A stretch of 64,000 nt of DNA from JAFDXJ01 sp039811225 (GTDB lineage: Bacteria > Bacteroidota > Bacteroidia > Chitinophagales > Chitinophagaceae): NCBI GenBank assembly GCA_039811225.1, contig JBDHYG010000002.1, positions 1 to 64,000 of the forward strand, written 5' to 3'. Under the pieces are notes generated by a model. It saw only the letters and a program-made list of their open reading frames with translations. It did no database searches and was not told where the DNA came from. Shown piece after piece: positions 9,241 to 17,210 of this stretch. How positions within the stretch are numbered: position 1 is the stretch's first letter; every line of letters begins with the position of its first letter. The position numbers and the translations under genes are program-made.

Positions 9241-9270
9241 GATGTTACGATATGCATAAAGTTACAAAAT
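9241..9270 (-). promoter_or_regulatory. putative ECF-dependent promoter upstream of the sigma gene
   Basis: Reading on the minus strand from 9270: ATTTTGTAAC, then TTTATGCAT, then CGTAAC about 11 nt after the first AAC. The block ends 22 nt before the sigma start codon. A closely similar block lies on the plus strand before the DUF4142 gene (9339-9362). AAC-containing -35 boxes are typical of ECF factors, so autoregulation is likely, although the spacing to a -10 is short. Confidence 0.5.
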
Positions 9271-9338
9271 AACTATGAATCAACCGGCCTGCAGGTATTT
9301 ATCAGCGACTAAAAGCAACAATATCCTTTTCCTAAAAT

Positions 9339-9362
9339 ATTTTGTAACCAAATGCATCTAAC
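9339..9362 (+). promoter_or_regulatory. putative ECF-dependent promoter upstream of the DUF4142 gene
   Basis: ATTTTGTAAC at 9339-9348 followed by CAAATGCAT and CTAAC. It matches the block in front of the divergent sigma factor gene in both the TTTTGTAAC part and the ATGCAT part. It lies about 80 bases before the DUF4142 start codon. Confidence 0.5.
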
Positions 9363-9441
9363 TGAATCCAATAAACAAAAATGAAGTAAAACAGGTTCCA
9401 ACTGATAAATATTCTTCAAACAATTTTAAATGTAAATCAAT

Positions 9442-9984
9442 ATGAAAACGTTACACAAAATGGGGACAATGTTACTCGGTATGTTGATCGGGTCATGTGT
9501 CTTATCCCTTAGCAGTTTTGCACAAACTACGCCCCAGCTTACAGATCCGGAAATTGCTTCTGTAGCTTTAACCGCCAATAAAATAGATGTGGACTATGCC
9601 TTGCTGGCGCAAAAAAAATCAACTAATGCCGAAATCCTGCGTTTTGCAAAAACCATGCAGGATGATCATAATGCAGTAATTGCGGCAGCCACCAAGCTGG
9701 CCACAAAATTGGGTGTAACTCCCAAAACCAATAGTATGACCCAGTCTTTACTGGATGGCGCTAAAACAGAAACAAAAACACTGAATAGCAAAACCGGTAA
9801 AGCCTTTGATAAAGCATACATCGATAATGAAGTAGCCTATCATGAAGCGGTTGTGAATGCAGTGGAAAAAGTCCTGATTCCGCAAACACAAAATGCAGAA
9901 CTGAAAGCCTTACTGGTACAGGTTATGCCCACCTTAAAAACGCACCTGGAACACGCTAAGATGGTTCAGGCAGCTTTTAAGTAA
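9442..9984 (+). CDS. DUF4142 domain protein, exported
   Basis: A 180-residue protein with a signal peptide (cleavage after SSFAQ) and one DUF4142 domain. The domain is a ferritin-like helical bundle with ASVALTANKIDVDYALLAQKKSTNAEILRFAKTM, a DDHNAV motif and a late HLEHAKMVQ helix. The family is periplasmic and poorly characterised; it often appears in stress or biofilm settings. Its position opposite an ECF sigma gene with a shared promoter motif suggests it belongs to that sigma factor's envelope-stress regulon. That link is inferred. Confidence 0.88.
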   Translation: MKTLHKMGTMLLGMLIGSCVLSLSSFAQTTPQLTDPEIASVALTANKIDVDYALLAQKKSTNAEILRFAKTMQDDHNAVIAAATKLATKLGVTPKTNSMTQSLLDGAKTETKTLNSKTGKAFDKAYIDNEVAYHEAVVNAVEKVLIPQTQNAELKALLVQVMPTLKTHLEHAKMVQAAFK

Positions 9985-10139
9985 TCGCCTAAACAATGAA
10001 TGTAGCCTTGCTATGTGCCCGAAATGAACAGTTGAATGGAATGGAAATACCTCTCGATGGATAAGTTCAGGTCAGGTTGGAACCGGCACAGGCAAGGCAT
10101 TTATTTTATTTTTTCAAAGATTACAAGAAAACTATTTTT

Positions 10140-10484
10140 ATGTCAACAAAAATTTGTAAACCCCTACATCTCCTAATACTTGCATTACCTCTGTGGGTAT
10201 GCAGTTGCTCTAATCCGGAAGAAACAGCGCAAGCTACTCCTAAAACAGATACAGTACTAATAGAACAAATGAAATTTGTACCTGAAAATATCAGTATTCA
10301 AAAAGGAGATACCGTACTATTTATCAATAAAGACCTGGTAGCACATAATGCAACAGAAATAGATTCAACCTGGAAATCACCTGATTTGCAAATGAATGAA
10401 TCCTGGAAATTCGTTCCGGAAAAAAGCAGCGATTATTTTTGCAGTATCCATTTGGTGATGAAAGGAAAAATTACGGTTAAATAA
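10140..10484 (+). CDS. cupredoxin-domain lipoprotein (plastocyanin/azurin-like)
   Basis: A 114-residue protein from the ATG at 10140; the frame is open upstream from 10077 but that part lacks a signal. A lipoprotein signal ends at CSCS (about residues 19-22). The mature domain has the blue-copper ligand set: His69 in VAHNAT, then Cys101, His104 and Met107 in FCSIHLVMKG. This is a type-1 copper site spacing, so the protein probably shuttles electrons in the periplasm. Partners are not encoded next to it. Confidence 0.88.
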   Translation: MSTKICKPLHLLILALPLWVCSCSNPEETAQATPKTDTVLIEQMKFVPENISIQKGDTVLFINKDLVAHNATEIDSTWKSPDLQMNESWKFVPEKSSDYFCSIHLVMKGKITVK

Positions 10485-10540
10485 TTTTATCAGCCTTTAT
10501 ACATTCAGCTACAATTTTGGCTACAGCAATTTGTTTCCCG

Positions 10541-11869
10541 TTAATCATCATCATCAAATTTTAAAGCATCTAATAAGCCCGGATGCAAGGTGCGGTTTTT
10601 CCATTCTATAAGTGGATAGGTATTGATAAATACCGTTCCATTGGCGAGTGTAAAAGTAATTTCAGCACGCACTTGTTTTCCCTGTAAAGCAGCCCAGTCA
10701 ACAGGTAATTTCTTTATGGTATTATAACCATTTCTATACCCATCTTTAGTGATAAGAACGGTACTTTTCGTAAGCAAGGTCTTGGATTGCCCCGCATTTT
10801 CCACGAGGTAAAATTTGAGCAGGATATTTTTAAGTACCGGGAATGTTTTATCCCCATCATATAAATAAGATAAAGCCAGGGCTTTCTCATTTCCGGGCAA
10901 AAGAACAGGAAGTGTTTTCAGGCACAGATCTTTTGCATTATAGCTTTCATCCGGTTCACCGGCAAAGAGAGCATTGACCTGGAAATTATTAAAGATGAGC
11001 GCTTTCTTACAGAATAATTGATGGTAATCATAACTGATAACGGCATACCCCCGATCGGCCCAGTTTACACCCCAGGAGTTTTTAATGATAAAGCCATCTT
11101 TGTTGTAACCCACTATCGTTACCGCATGACCTCGATTAAAAAGGCCATTATTCCATAAAGGAATCAGGCCTGCTTCCTGATGCAAAATTTTTTGGTTGAT
11201 ATCGCTATCTCTTCTTTTCGCCGCATTATAAGTAAGTGTATCTCCATTGAGTACTACAGCAAAAACACTATCAGGCGCCATAACCGGCAATTTGCCGGAT
11301 AATGTTGACCAGGCTGCCGAATTAATCGGATAGCTAACCGGAATAGCTTTGACACCCTTCCGCAACCAGTATTTTATGGTTTCAATTTGGCGGGCTTCCT
11401 CTCCTATATAAGAAGTATATTCATCCCGGTTGATTTTATATGTGATATTATGCAGCGACAATAAATCATAAAACCGGGTATCCTTAGTTACTTCATTGAA
11501 TTGTGTAAAGACATCTTTATCATTGGTAAATGTAACCGCATTGGTATCATAGGGCATTTTTGATTCGGGTAGCACACCATCTGTTTCCAATATGTTGAGG
11601 TAAAATTCCAGGAACTCCCCATCATCCATATTTTCCACATCTTTTTTCAAGAGGCGTTTGAATTTTGCCTGTGCAAATAAATATTGTTCACTCAGGTTAC
11701 TGGGTATGCCGGGAAAAGTTTCCAATGCCGCACAAATGGAAAATGCCGTACAGGTACCACGGGCTTTCTGATTGCGCACAGCGCTTTGGGCATATCGGTA
11801 ATCCAGTACATCCTGGGAAGAAGCAGCAAAGAACAGAATGAGAAAAAATGCAACCAGTAAACCTTTCAT
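10541..11869 (-). CDS. C1 (papain) family cysteine peptidase, exported
   Basis: A 442-residue protein from the ATG at 11869, which places the signal peptide (MKGLLVAFF, cleavage near AASSQ) at the N-terminus; an ATG 21 bases upstream would add MLHKNKH. The catalytic set is visible: Cys40 in QKARGTCTAF, His248 in GHAVTIVGYN and Asn264 in KNSWGVNWADRGYAV. The spacing is longer than in plain papain because of an inserted region. The C-terminal 120 residues form an extra beta-rich region of unknown role. The peptidase probably acts in the periplasm or outside the cell, and no propeptide is obvious. Confidence 0.9.
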   Translation of the reverse strand: MKGLLVAFFLILFFAASSQDVLDYRYAQSAVRNQKARGTCTAFSICAALETFPGIPSNLSEQYLFAQAKFKRLLKKDVENMDDGEFLEFYLNILETDGVLPESKMPYDTNAVTFTNDKDVFTQFNEVTKDTRFYDLLSLHNITYKINRDEYTSYIGEEARQIETIKYWLRKGVKAIPVSYPINSAAWSTLSGKLPVMAPDSVFAVVLNGDTLTYNAAKRRDSDINQKILHQEAGLIPLWNNGLFNRGHAVTIVGYNKDGFIIKNSWGVNWADRGYAVISYDYHQLFCKKALIFNNFQVNALFAGEPDESYNAKDLCLKTLPVLLPGNEKALALSYLYDGDKTFPVLKNILLKFYLVENAGQSKTLLTKSTVLITKDGYRNGYNTIKKLPVDWAALQGKQVRAEITFTLANGTVFINTYPLIEWKNRTLHPGLLDALKFDDDD

Positions 11870-11990
11870 GTGTTTATTTTTATGCAACATAAGTTGATTA
11901 CTTCAGCAGGCAAATACCCTTCAACTGGTATTTGAAAAGTTTTTTAAACGTTACAAGTAAGCAGTCAGAAAGCAACTGAAGTCATTCCAT

Positions 11991-12021
11991 AAAAAAACCC
12001 CTGCCGGGTGGCAGAGGTTTT
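11991..12021 (-). terminator. Rho-independent terminator of the five-repeat surface protein gene
   Basis: A 12-bp stem with one mismatch (left arm 11994-12005, right arm 12010-12021) and a GGGT loop. On the minus strand it is followed by a run of seven T (11991-11997). It lies 18 bases after the stop codon at 12040. Confidence 0.85.
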
Positions 12022-12039
12022 GTAAGAGGTGTTTTTCAA

Positions 12040-14721
12040 TTAATGTTGAATATAGACTTGTTGCCTGCTGATCACCACACCTTTACTGTTGATCAATACA
12101 AGGTAGTAGGTGCCGGTTGGGATGCTGGCTACATTTACGGTGAACCGGCTGGCAGATGTATTAATAGAATAGGATTTTTCCATCATTACATTTCCGGTAC
12201 GGCCGGTCAATTGTGCCTTAATTGTTTCAGATTTTGAACCGGTAACTGTAAAGTTGAATGAAGAGCTGGCCGGGTTTGGATAGATATTACCTGTTTTGTA
12301 AATATCTTTCGACTCGGTTTCTTCTTTCACCGGGTTATTTGTACCGGCAAATGAGGAGACTATGGTTTGTACGCCTGTTTTATTAGATTGACTATTGGTA
12401 GAATTAGGTGCCGTTGTATAACTAAATACCATTGGATCCGTTGCACCATTTTCTTTAACAGTCTTACCTATGGATGCTGTTGCATTCACATTTACAGCAA
12501 CTATAAAGTAACCCTGGTCACCTGCATTCATAGCTTTATTGATGCCTACAGAATAAGTATGTGGCGCTGCATAGGTAGCTGTAGCATAACCCAGGTACGT
12601 ACCTCCGGTAACTTCAGGCGCACTGGCATTATAATACACATAAACATACGTCAGGTCATTATTATCGTGATTACCGCTGAGTGTAAACTGAACATTTGTC
12701 ACAGTTACCGGTTCGGTGGTTACATTCATCTTAGCTGCATATACTTCATTGTATGTACTGCCTTGTGCAATATTGCCGGCGGCTATAGTTGGTGTTGTTA
12801 GGGTAATATCCGCTGCCTGGATGGTTTGCTTTTTGGATTTATTCGATTGATTATTGGTGATATTAGGTGCCGTATTAAATCCAAATACAACCGGATCTGT
12901 ACCTCCATTCATCAGGAAGGTATGTCCATCCGTTGCATTGTTTGTGAGGGATGCCGATAAGATAAAGTAACCCTGGTCTCCTTTAGCCATTGCTTTATTG
13001 ATATTGAGGGAATAGGTATGCGGGCCGGAGAAATTAGCGTATGCATATCCCAAATAAGAGGCGCCGGTCATATCCGGTGATGTGGGATTGAAATAAACAT
13101 ACACATAGGTCAGATCCCCATTATCATGTGAACCTTTCAGGTTAAACTGAATATTATTTACAGTAACAGGTTGTGTTTTGACCACCATTTTTGTGGTATA
13201 AAATACATTATAGGTTGATCCCTGGTTGTGATCGGCAGCCGGCACATTGGAAGTAGTCAATGTAATATCAGCGGCTTCTATTGTTTGCTTTTGAGCTTTA
13301 TTGGATTGTTTGTCGGTAACGTTTGGCCCGGTTGTATAAGTAAAGACAACCGGATTGGATGCACCATTGATTAAGAACGTGTGTCCGTCTGTTGCATCGT
13401 TTGTCAAAGATGCTGATATGATGAAATAGCCTGATTCGCCTTTATCCATTGCTTTATTGATACCCACGGTATAGGTATGCGGGGCAGAATAATTAGCGTA
13501 TGCATATCCTAAATAGGAAGCGCCGGTCATATCTGGAGAAGATTCATTAAAATAAACATATACATATGTAAGGTCGCCATTATCATGAGTACCTTTTACG
13601 GTAAACTGAATACTCGTCATTGTTACCGGCTGTGTTTTTACACTTGCTTTTACAGCATACATGACATTATAAGTAGAACCCTGGTTATGCTTGGCAGAAT
13701 CGATGACACTGGATGTCAAGGTAACATCCGCCGCTTGTATCGTTTGTGTTTTCGATTTATTGGATTGATTATTGGTAACATTGGGCGCCGTTGAATAACC
13801 AAAGACAACCGGATCTGTTGCCCCATTCATAAGCACCGTATGTTCATCCGTAGCCGTATTGGAAAGAGTAACGGATATAATAAAGTAACCCTGGTCTCCT
13901 TTATTCATTGCTTTATATATGGAGACAGCATACGTATGTGGCCCGGCAAAGTTGGCCGTAGCATATCCTAAATAAGAGGCACCATTCATATCCGGTGAAG
14001 TGGGGTTAAAGTAAACATAGGCATACGTTAAATCATTATCGTCATGATTTCCTTTTAGGGTAAATTGAATACTATTAACAACAACTGATTGTGTTTTTAC
14101 TACCATCTTTGCTGCATATACTTTATTGTACTGGCTTCCCTGTGCAATGGTGGCCGCATCTACCACACTGGATGATAAGGTAACATCAGCGGCTTCAATA
14201 GTCTGTACACCGGCTCCATTGTTTTGATTATTTACAATGGTAGTAATTGTGGAATACGTAAAAGTTACCGGGTTGGTCGCTCCATTTACTTGTGCCGTAT
14301 TGTTATCTGTAGCCGTAGTACTTACATTGCCGGAAATCAGGAAATACCCTTCATCATTGGCGGCCATGTACTTTGAAATATTTGCCGTAAACTGATGTGG
14401 CCCGGCAAAATTTCCCGGCGTATATCCCAAATAAGTAGCCCCGGTCATACTGGGTGAAGTAGGATTAAAGTAGATATAGAAATTCGTAAAATCATTGGAA
14501 TCATATGTGCCGGTTAATGTAAACGCAATGAGATTTAAGGTAACAGCTTCAACCGTAACCTTTGCTTTTACAATATAAACCACATTATAATTTGATCCCT
14601 GGCTAATGCTTGCCGCTGAAACCGGGGAAGTTGTCAGCGTGATTTTAGGTGTGGCCATAGCGCTCATTGAAGTAAGCAGGATGACACTTAGCACTATCAA
14701 AGAGTTAAGAATTCGTTTCAT
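12040..14721 (-). CDS. large T9SS cargo protein with five tandem repeats
   Basis: An 893-residue protein from the ATG at 14721 (MKRILNS signal, cleavage near SAMA). The body is five tandem repeats of about 154 residues. Each has a QGSxYNxxY opening, an H/YDxxDLTxxYVYFNxxSP strand, a YLGYxxANxxxPHTY segment, a KAMxKGDxGYFIIS segment, and an end with QTIxAADxTLT. The C-terminal 80 residues are a type A T9SS sorting domain (IYPNPASSSFNFTV, GTYYLVLINSKG). It should be exported through the outer membrane by T9SS and anchored or released at the surface. An adhesin role is plausible but unproven. Repeats 2-4 are the most alike. Confidence 0.9.
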   Translation of the reverse strand: MKRILNSLIVLSVILLTSMSAMATPKITLTTSPVSAASISQGSNYNVVYIVKAKVTVEAVTLNLIAFTLTGTYDSNDFTNFYIYFNPTSPSMTGATYLGYTPGNFAGPHQFTANISKYMAANDEGYFLISGNVSTTATDNNTAQVNGATNPVTFTYSTITTIVNNQNNGAGVQTIEAADVTLSSSVVDAATIAQGSQYNKVYAAKMVVKTQSVVVNSIQFTLKGNHDDNDLTYAYVYFNPTSPDMNGASYLGYATANFAGPHTYAVSIYKAMNKGDQGYFIISVTLSNTATDEHTVLMNGATDPVVFGYSTAPNVTNNQSNKSKTQTIQAADVTLTSSVIDSAKHNQGSTYNVMYAVKASVKTQPVTMTSIQFTVKGTHDNGDLTYVYVYFNESSPDMTGASYLGYAYANYSAPHTYTVGINKAMDKGESGYFIISASLTNDATDGHTFLINGASNPVVFTYTTGPNVTDKQSNKAQKQTIEAADITLTTSNVPAADHNQGSTYNVFYTTKMVVKTQPVTVNNIQFNLKGSHDNGDLTYVYVYFNPTSPDMTGASYLGYAYANFSGPHTYSLNINKAMAKGDQGYFILSASLTNNATDGHTFLMNGGTDPVVFGFNTAPNITNNQSNKSKKQTIQAADITLTTPTIAAGNIAQGSTYNEVYAAKMNVTTEPVTVTNVQFTLSGNHDNNDLTYVYVYYNASAPEVTGGTYLGYATATYAAPHTYSVGINKAMNAGDQGYFIVAVNVNATASIGKTVKENGATDPMVFSYTTAPNSTNSQSNKTGVQTIVSSFAGTNNPVKEETESKDIYKTGNIYPNPASSSFNFTVTGSKSETIKAQLTGRTGNVMMEKSYSINTSASRFTVNVASIPTGTYYLVLINSKGVVISRQQVYIQH
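12336..14649 (-). repeat. five tandem coding repeats of about 462 bp
   Basis: DNA-level tandem array inside the surface protein gene, each unit about 154 codons. The units share near-identical stretches, for example around the YVYFNPTSPDMTGASYLGYA codons. Boundaries are approximate and set from the recurring AADxTLT motif. Such arrays can expand or contract by recombination. Confidence 0.85.
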
Positions 14722-14745
14722 AATTGATAATAATTTTGTTGAGAT

Positions 14746-14753
14746 CAAAAATA
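14746..14753 (-). promoter_or_regulatory. -7 box (TATTTTTG) of the surface protein gene
   Basis: TATTTTTG on the minus strand, 24 nt before the ATG at 14721. It matches the Bacteroidota TAnnTTTG consensus. No clear -33 TTTG is seen. Confidence 0.5.
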
Positions 14754-14938
14754 AAGGCAGGTATGTAATAGCGGAAGGATGAATTATTTAACGGATGGTT
14801 TGAATTACTTAATGGTTTTTGAATACCCTGTAAAAATTTATTTACCTTTATGAAAGACAACATAACAATTGTATGTACCTGGCCGATCAGCATAAGATTC
14901 GAACCTGGCTTTCCTTACTTTTTCAAACAAAAAAATAA

Positions 14939-16039
14939 ATGAAAAAATTTTATGTCGCCATCCTGTTATTGCTTGAGGGCGGAATGCCCGTTACAGGACA
15001 GGCGCAACAAAAAATTGAAAACCTGGTAATCATTACCACAGATGGGTATCGCTGGCAGGAAGTTTTTTCAGGAATGGATGCTGCAATAGCCAATAATCCT
15101 TCATACAATGAAGACGACAGCAATTATATCTATAAACATTATTGGAATGCGGACCCCCTGGCAAGAAGAAAATTACTCATGCCATTTTTCTGGAATACTA
15201 TTTCCTCGCAAGGCCAGGTATATGGCAACCGGCTATACCATAATTATGTCAATACAGCCAACCCTTATTGGTTCTCCTACCCGGGGTATAGCGAAATCTT
15301 TACCGGCTATCCCGATACCGCTATCAACAGTAATAATTATAAAGCGAATCCACTTACCAATGTCCTGGAATTTCTAAACCACCAACCGTCATTTACCGGT
15401 AAGGTAGCCGCATTTGGCGCCTGGAATGCCTTTGATCGGATACTGAATGAAAAACGCAGCGGCTTCCCGGTTTTTTCTGCCTTCGATTCTATTGGTGGTA
15501 CTCACCCGACAAAAACAGAAGAACTACTCAATGCAATGCTCCAGGATTCCTATAAACCTTTTGGCTATGACGAATGCCTGGATGTATTTACCCATTATGC
15601 AGCAATGGATTATCTCCGGGAGAAAAAACCGAAACTACTGTATATCGCTTATGGCGAAACCGATGAATGGGCGCACGCAGGAAAATACCGATCTTACCTG
15701 GATGCCGCCCACCAGGTAGATGCCTGGATAAAAGATATCTGGACTTTTCTGCAGAACGACCCACATTACAAAAACAAAACAGCCCTTTTTATTACAGTGG
15801 ATCATGGCCGCGGTGATCTAAATAAAAACCAATGGACCGACCATGGCAGTGATGTTCCGGGTGCTAATGAAATCTGGTTTGCCCTTTTAGGGCCGGGAAT
15901 TTCTGCGAAGGGAGAAATGCAATTGCCCATGCAATTGTACCAGGAACAATTTGCCCAAACAATAGCGCAATTGCTGGGTTATCATTTTGTAGCTACCCAC
16001 CCGATTGGCAAAGCCATTCAGGAGATACATGGTAAATAG
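14939..16039 (+). CDS. alkaline-phosphatase-superfamily enzyme (sulfatase/phosphodiesterase-like), exported
   Basis: A 366-residue protein with a signal peptide (MKKFYVAILLLLEGG, cleavage near GQAQ). Fold markers of the alkaline phosphatase superfamily are present: NLVIITTDGYRWQEVFSGMD at the N-terminus (metal Asp in TTDG), WFSYPGYSEIFTGYPD where the nucleophile Ser/Thr is expected, and metal-site residues in YGETDEWAHAGKY and FITVDHGRGD, with a later TDHGS. This pattern fits a metal-dependent phospho- or sulfo-hydrolase. The substrate is not readable. The enzyme should be periplasmic. It stands alone, divergent from the surface protein gene. Confidence 0.85.
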   Translation: MKKFYVAILLLLEGGMPVTGQAQQKIENLVIITTDGYRWQEVFSGMDAAIANNPSYNEDDSNYIYKHYWNADPLARRKLLMPFFWNTISSQGQVYGNRLYHNYVNTANPYWFSYPGYSEIFTGYPDTAINSNNYKANPLTNVLEFLNHQPSFTGKVAAFGAWNAFDRILNEKRSGFPVFSAFDSIGGTHPTKTEELLNAMLQDSYKPFGYDECLDVFTHYAAMDYLREKKPKLLYIAYGETDEWAHAGKYRSYLDAAHQVDAWIKDIWTFLQNDPHYKNKTALFITVDHGRGDLNKNQWTDHGSDVPGANEIWFALLGPGISAKGEMQLPMQLYQEQFAQTIAQLLGYHFVATHPIGKAIQEIHGK

Positions 16040-16154
16040 GAAAAATTTTAAACTGGATTTTTCATTAAAATTGATTATCTGAAAATTTCTATGCATCTAT
16101 TAGTTAAATCAAAAAATAGTTCCTAATTTTCCTTTAAAATAATAAATCTTCCAC

Positions 16155-16526
16155 ATGAAAAATCTGCGAAATTTCCTTTTCTGCACCATCCTCTTTATGG
16201 CCTGTATGAAAAAATCAGAAACACCGGATGTCCGGCAATGTGATTTCTCTACCAACACATATACCTCTACCACAACGGGTACCGTGCTGTATAAGTTGAC
16301 CTATGTGGCCCCTTCGACGGTTAGCTCCATTACGTATAAAACACCTTCCGGGGATGTTACCCTGAATAACCCACCCGGAAATTTTGAAAAAGTTGTGGAT
16401 GTGCCGGTTGGTATGCAAATGAGTATAAGCGCTAAAGGCACTACAAGTACCAGTACCATTGTCATTTCCTATACGTTTTCAGCCGGCTCTACAACGGTTT
16501 CCAATCAACAAACATGTAGTAACTGA
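16155..16526 (+). CDS. small lipoprotein, function unknown
   Basis: A 123-residue protein with a short lipoprotein signal ending FMACMKKS (Cys17). The mature part is Thr/Ser-rich and predicted beta, with two further cysteines (VRQC and QQTC near the end) that could pair. No family is recognised. It lies between the phosphatase-like gene and another exported protein, all in the same direction with gaps of 115 and 53 bases. Confidence 0.65.
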   Translation: MKNLRNFLFCTILFMACMKKSETPDVRQCDFSTNTYTSTTTGTVLYKLTYVAPSTVSSITYKTPSGDVTLNNPPGNFEKVVDVPVGMQMSISAKGTTSTSTIVISYTFSAGSTTVSNQQTCSN

Positions 16527-16579
16527 AATACAATACCTTGATTTTGTAATACATCATAAAAGGCAAAACCAGCCAGGTT

Positions 16580-17140
16580 ATGCAAAAAATTATTTCTAAA
16601 ATTATCGCGCTCTTGTTGCTCTCATCCGTTTTTTCGTTTACAACATCGGCACAAAATAGTAGCCAGCTGAAAAGTCAGTTCACGGAATTCATGAAAGCCT
16701 TTCCCGCTAATTTTGTACCCCTGATTGATACGTCATCGTATGATACAAGAGAAGAACGGTACCTTTCCACTATTCAAATAGATGGTACATCGAGCCTGTA
16801 CATTTATAGCGAGTCCGGGGAGGAAAAAAATTACGTGAAAGCGCTTATTGAGTTACCAGGCTCCTTCTCAGATGATCAATCCATAGAACTTTTTTCTGAT
16901 TGGAAAACCCGGATAGCAGCACTTGATTTTAATGGGGTCAAATTGGAGGAAATAGATGATCCCAAATATGAAGAAGATGAATTTTTTATCAAGGCAGCCG
17001 CCTGGCAACTCGATAACAGTGCAAATAATATTGCCGAAGCATACCAGGGTTTTACCATTCGCCTCGAATTACGCGATTACGAAATGGGTGGCTGGGAACT
17101 GGATCTAATAATAGCACACAGGGACGTTGAGGTCTATTAA
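16580..17140 (+). CDS. exported acidic protein, function unknown
   Basis: A 186-residue protein with a signal peptide (MQKIISKIIALLLLSSVFSF, cleavage near TSAQ). The mature part is acidic (clusters such as EEIDDPKYEEDEFF) with regular hydrophobic strands, including TIQIDGTSSLYIYSESGEEK and GFTIRLELRDYEMGGWELDLI. No family is recognised. It is convergent with the S9 peptidase gene, with stop codons about 70 bases apart. Confidence 0.65.
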   Translation: MQKIISKIIALLLLSSVFSFTTSAQNSSQLKSQFTEFMKAFPANFVPLIDTSSYDTREERYLSTIQIDGTSSLYIYSESGEEKNYVKALIELPGSFSDDQSIELFSDWKTRIAALDFNGVKLEEIDDPKYEEDEFFIKAAAWQLDNSANNIAEAYQGFTIRLELRDYEMGGWELDLIIAHRDVEVY

Positions 17141-17210
17141 ACACTTTTAAAAGAATTTCCCTGTCTTCAAAAAATTTTAGCCGTATACCCTTGCCTTTAT
17201 TTAACTATAT

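Noticed and set aside
12367..12801. 144-codon plus-strand frame opposite the repeat surface protein
   Set aside because: Antisense shadow of the repeated coding sequence; the composition mirrors the repeats and the family call on the other strand is firm.
12336..14649. Tandem repeats that could be mistaken for a CRISPR array
   Set aside because: Units are 462 bp and fully coding, with no short repeat-spacer pattern; no cas genes are present.
14890..14920. GATTCGAACC, the reverse complement of a tRNA T-loop-like GGTTCGAATC
   Set aside because: Flanking bases do not form a T stem, and no acceptor or anticodon arm can be built around it.
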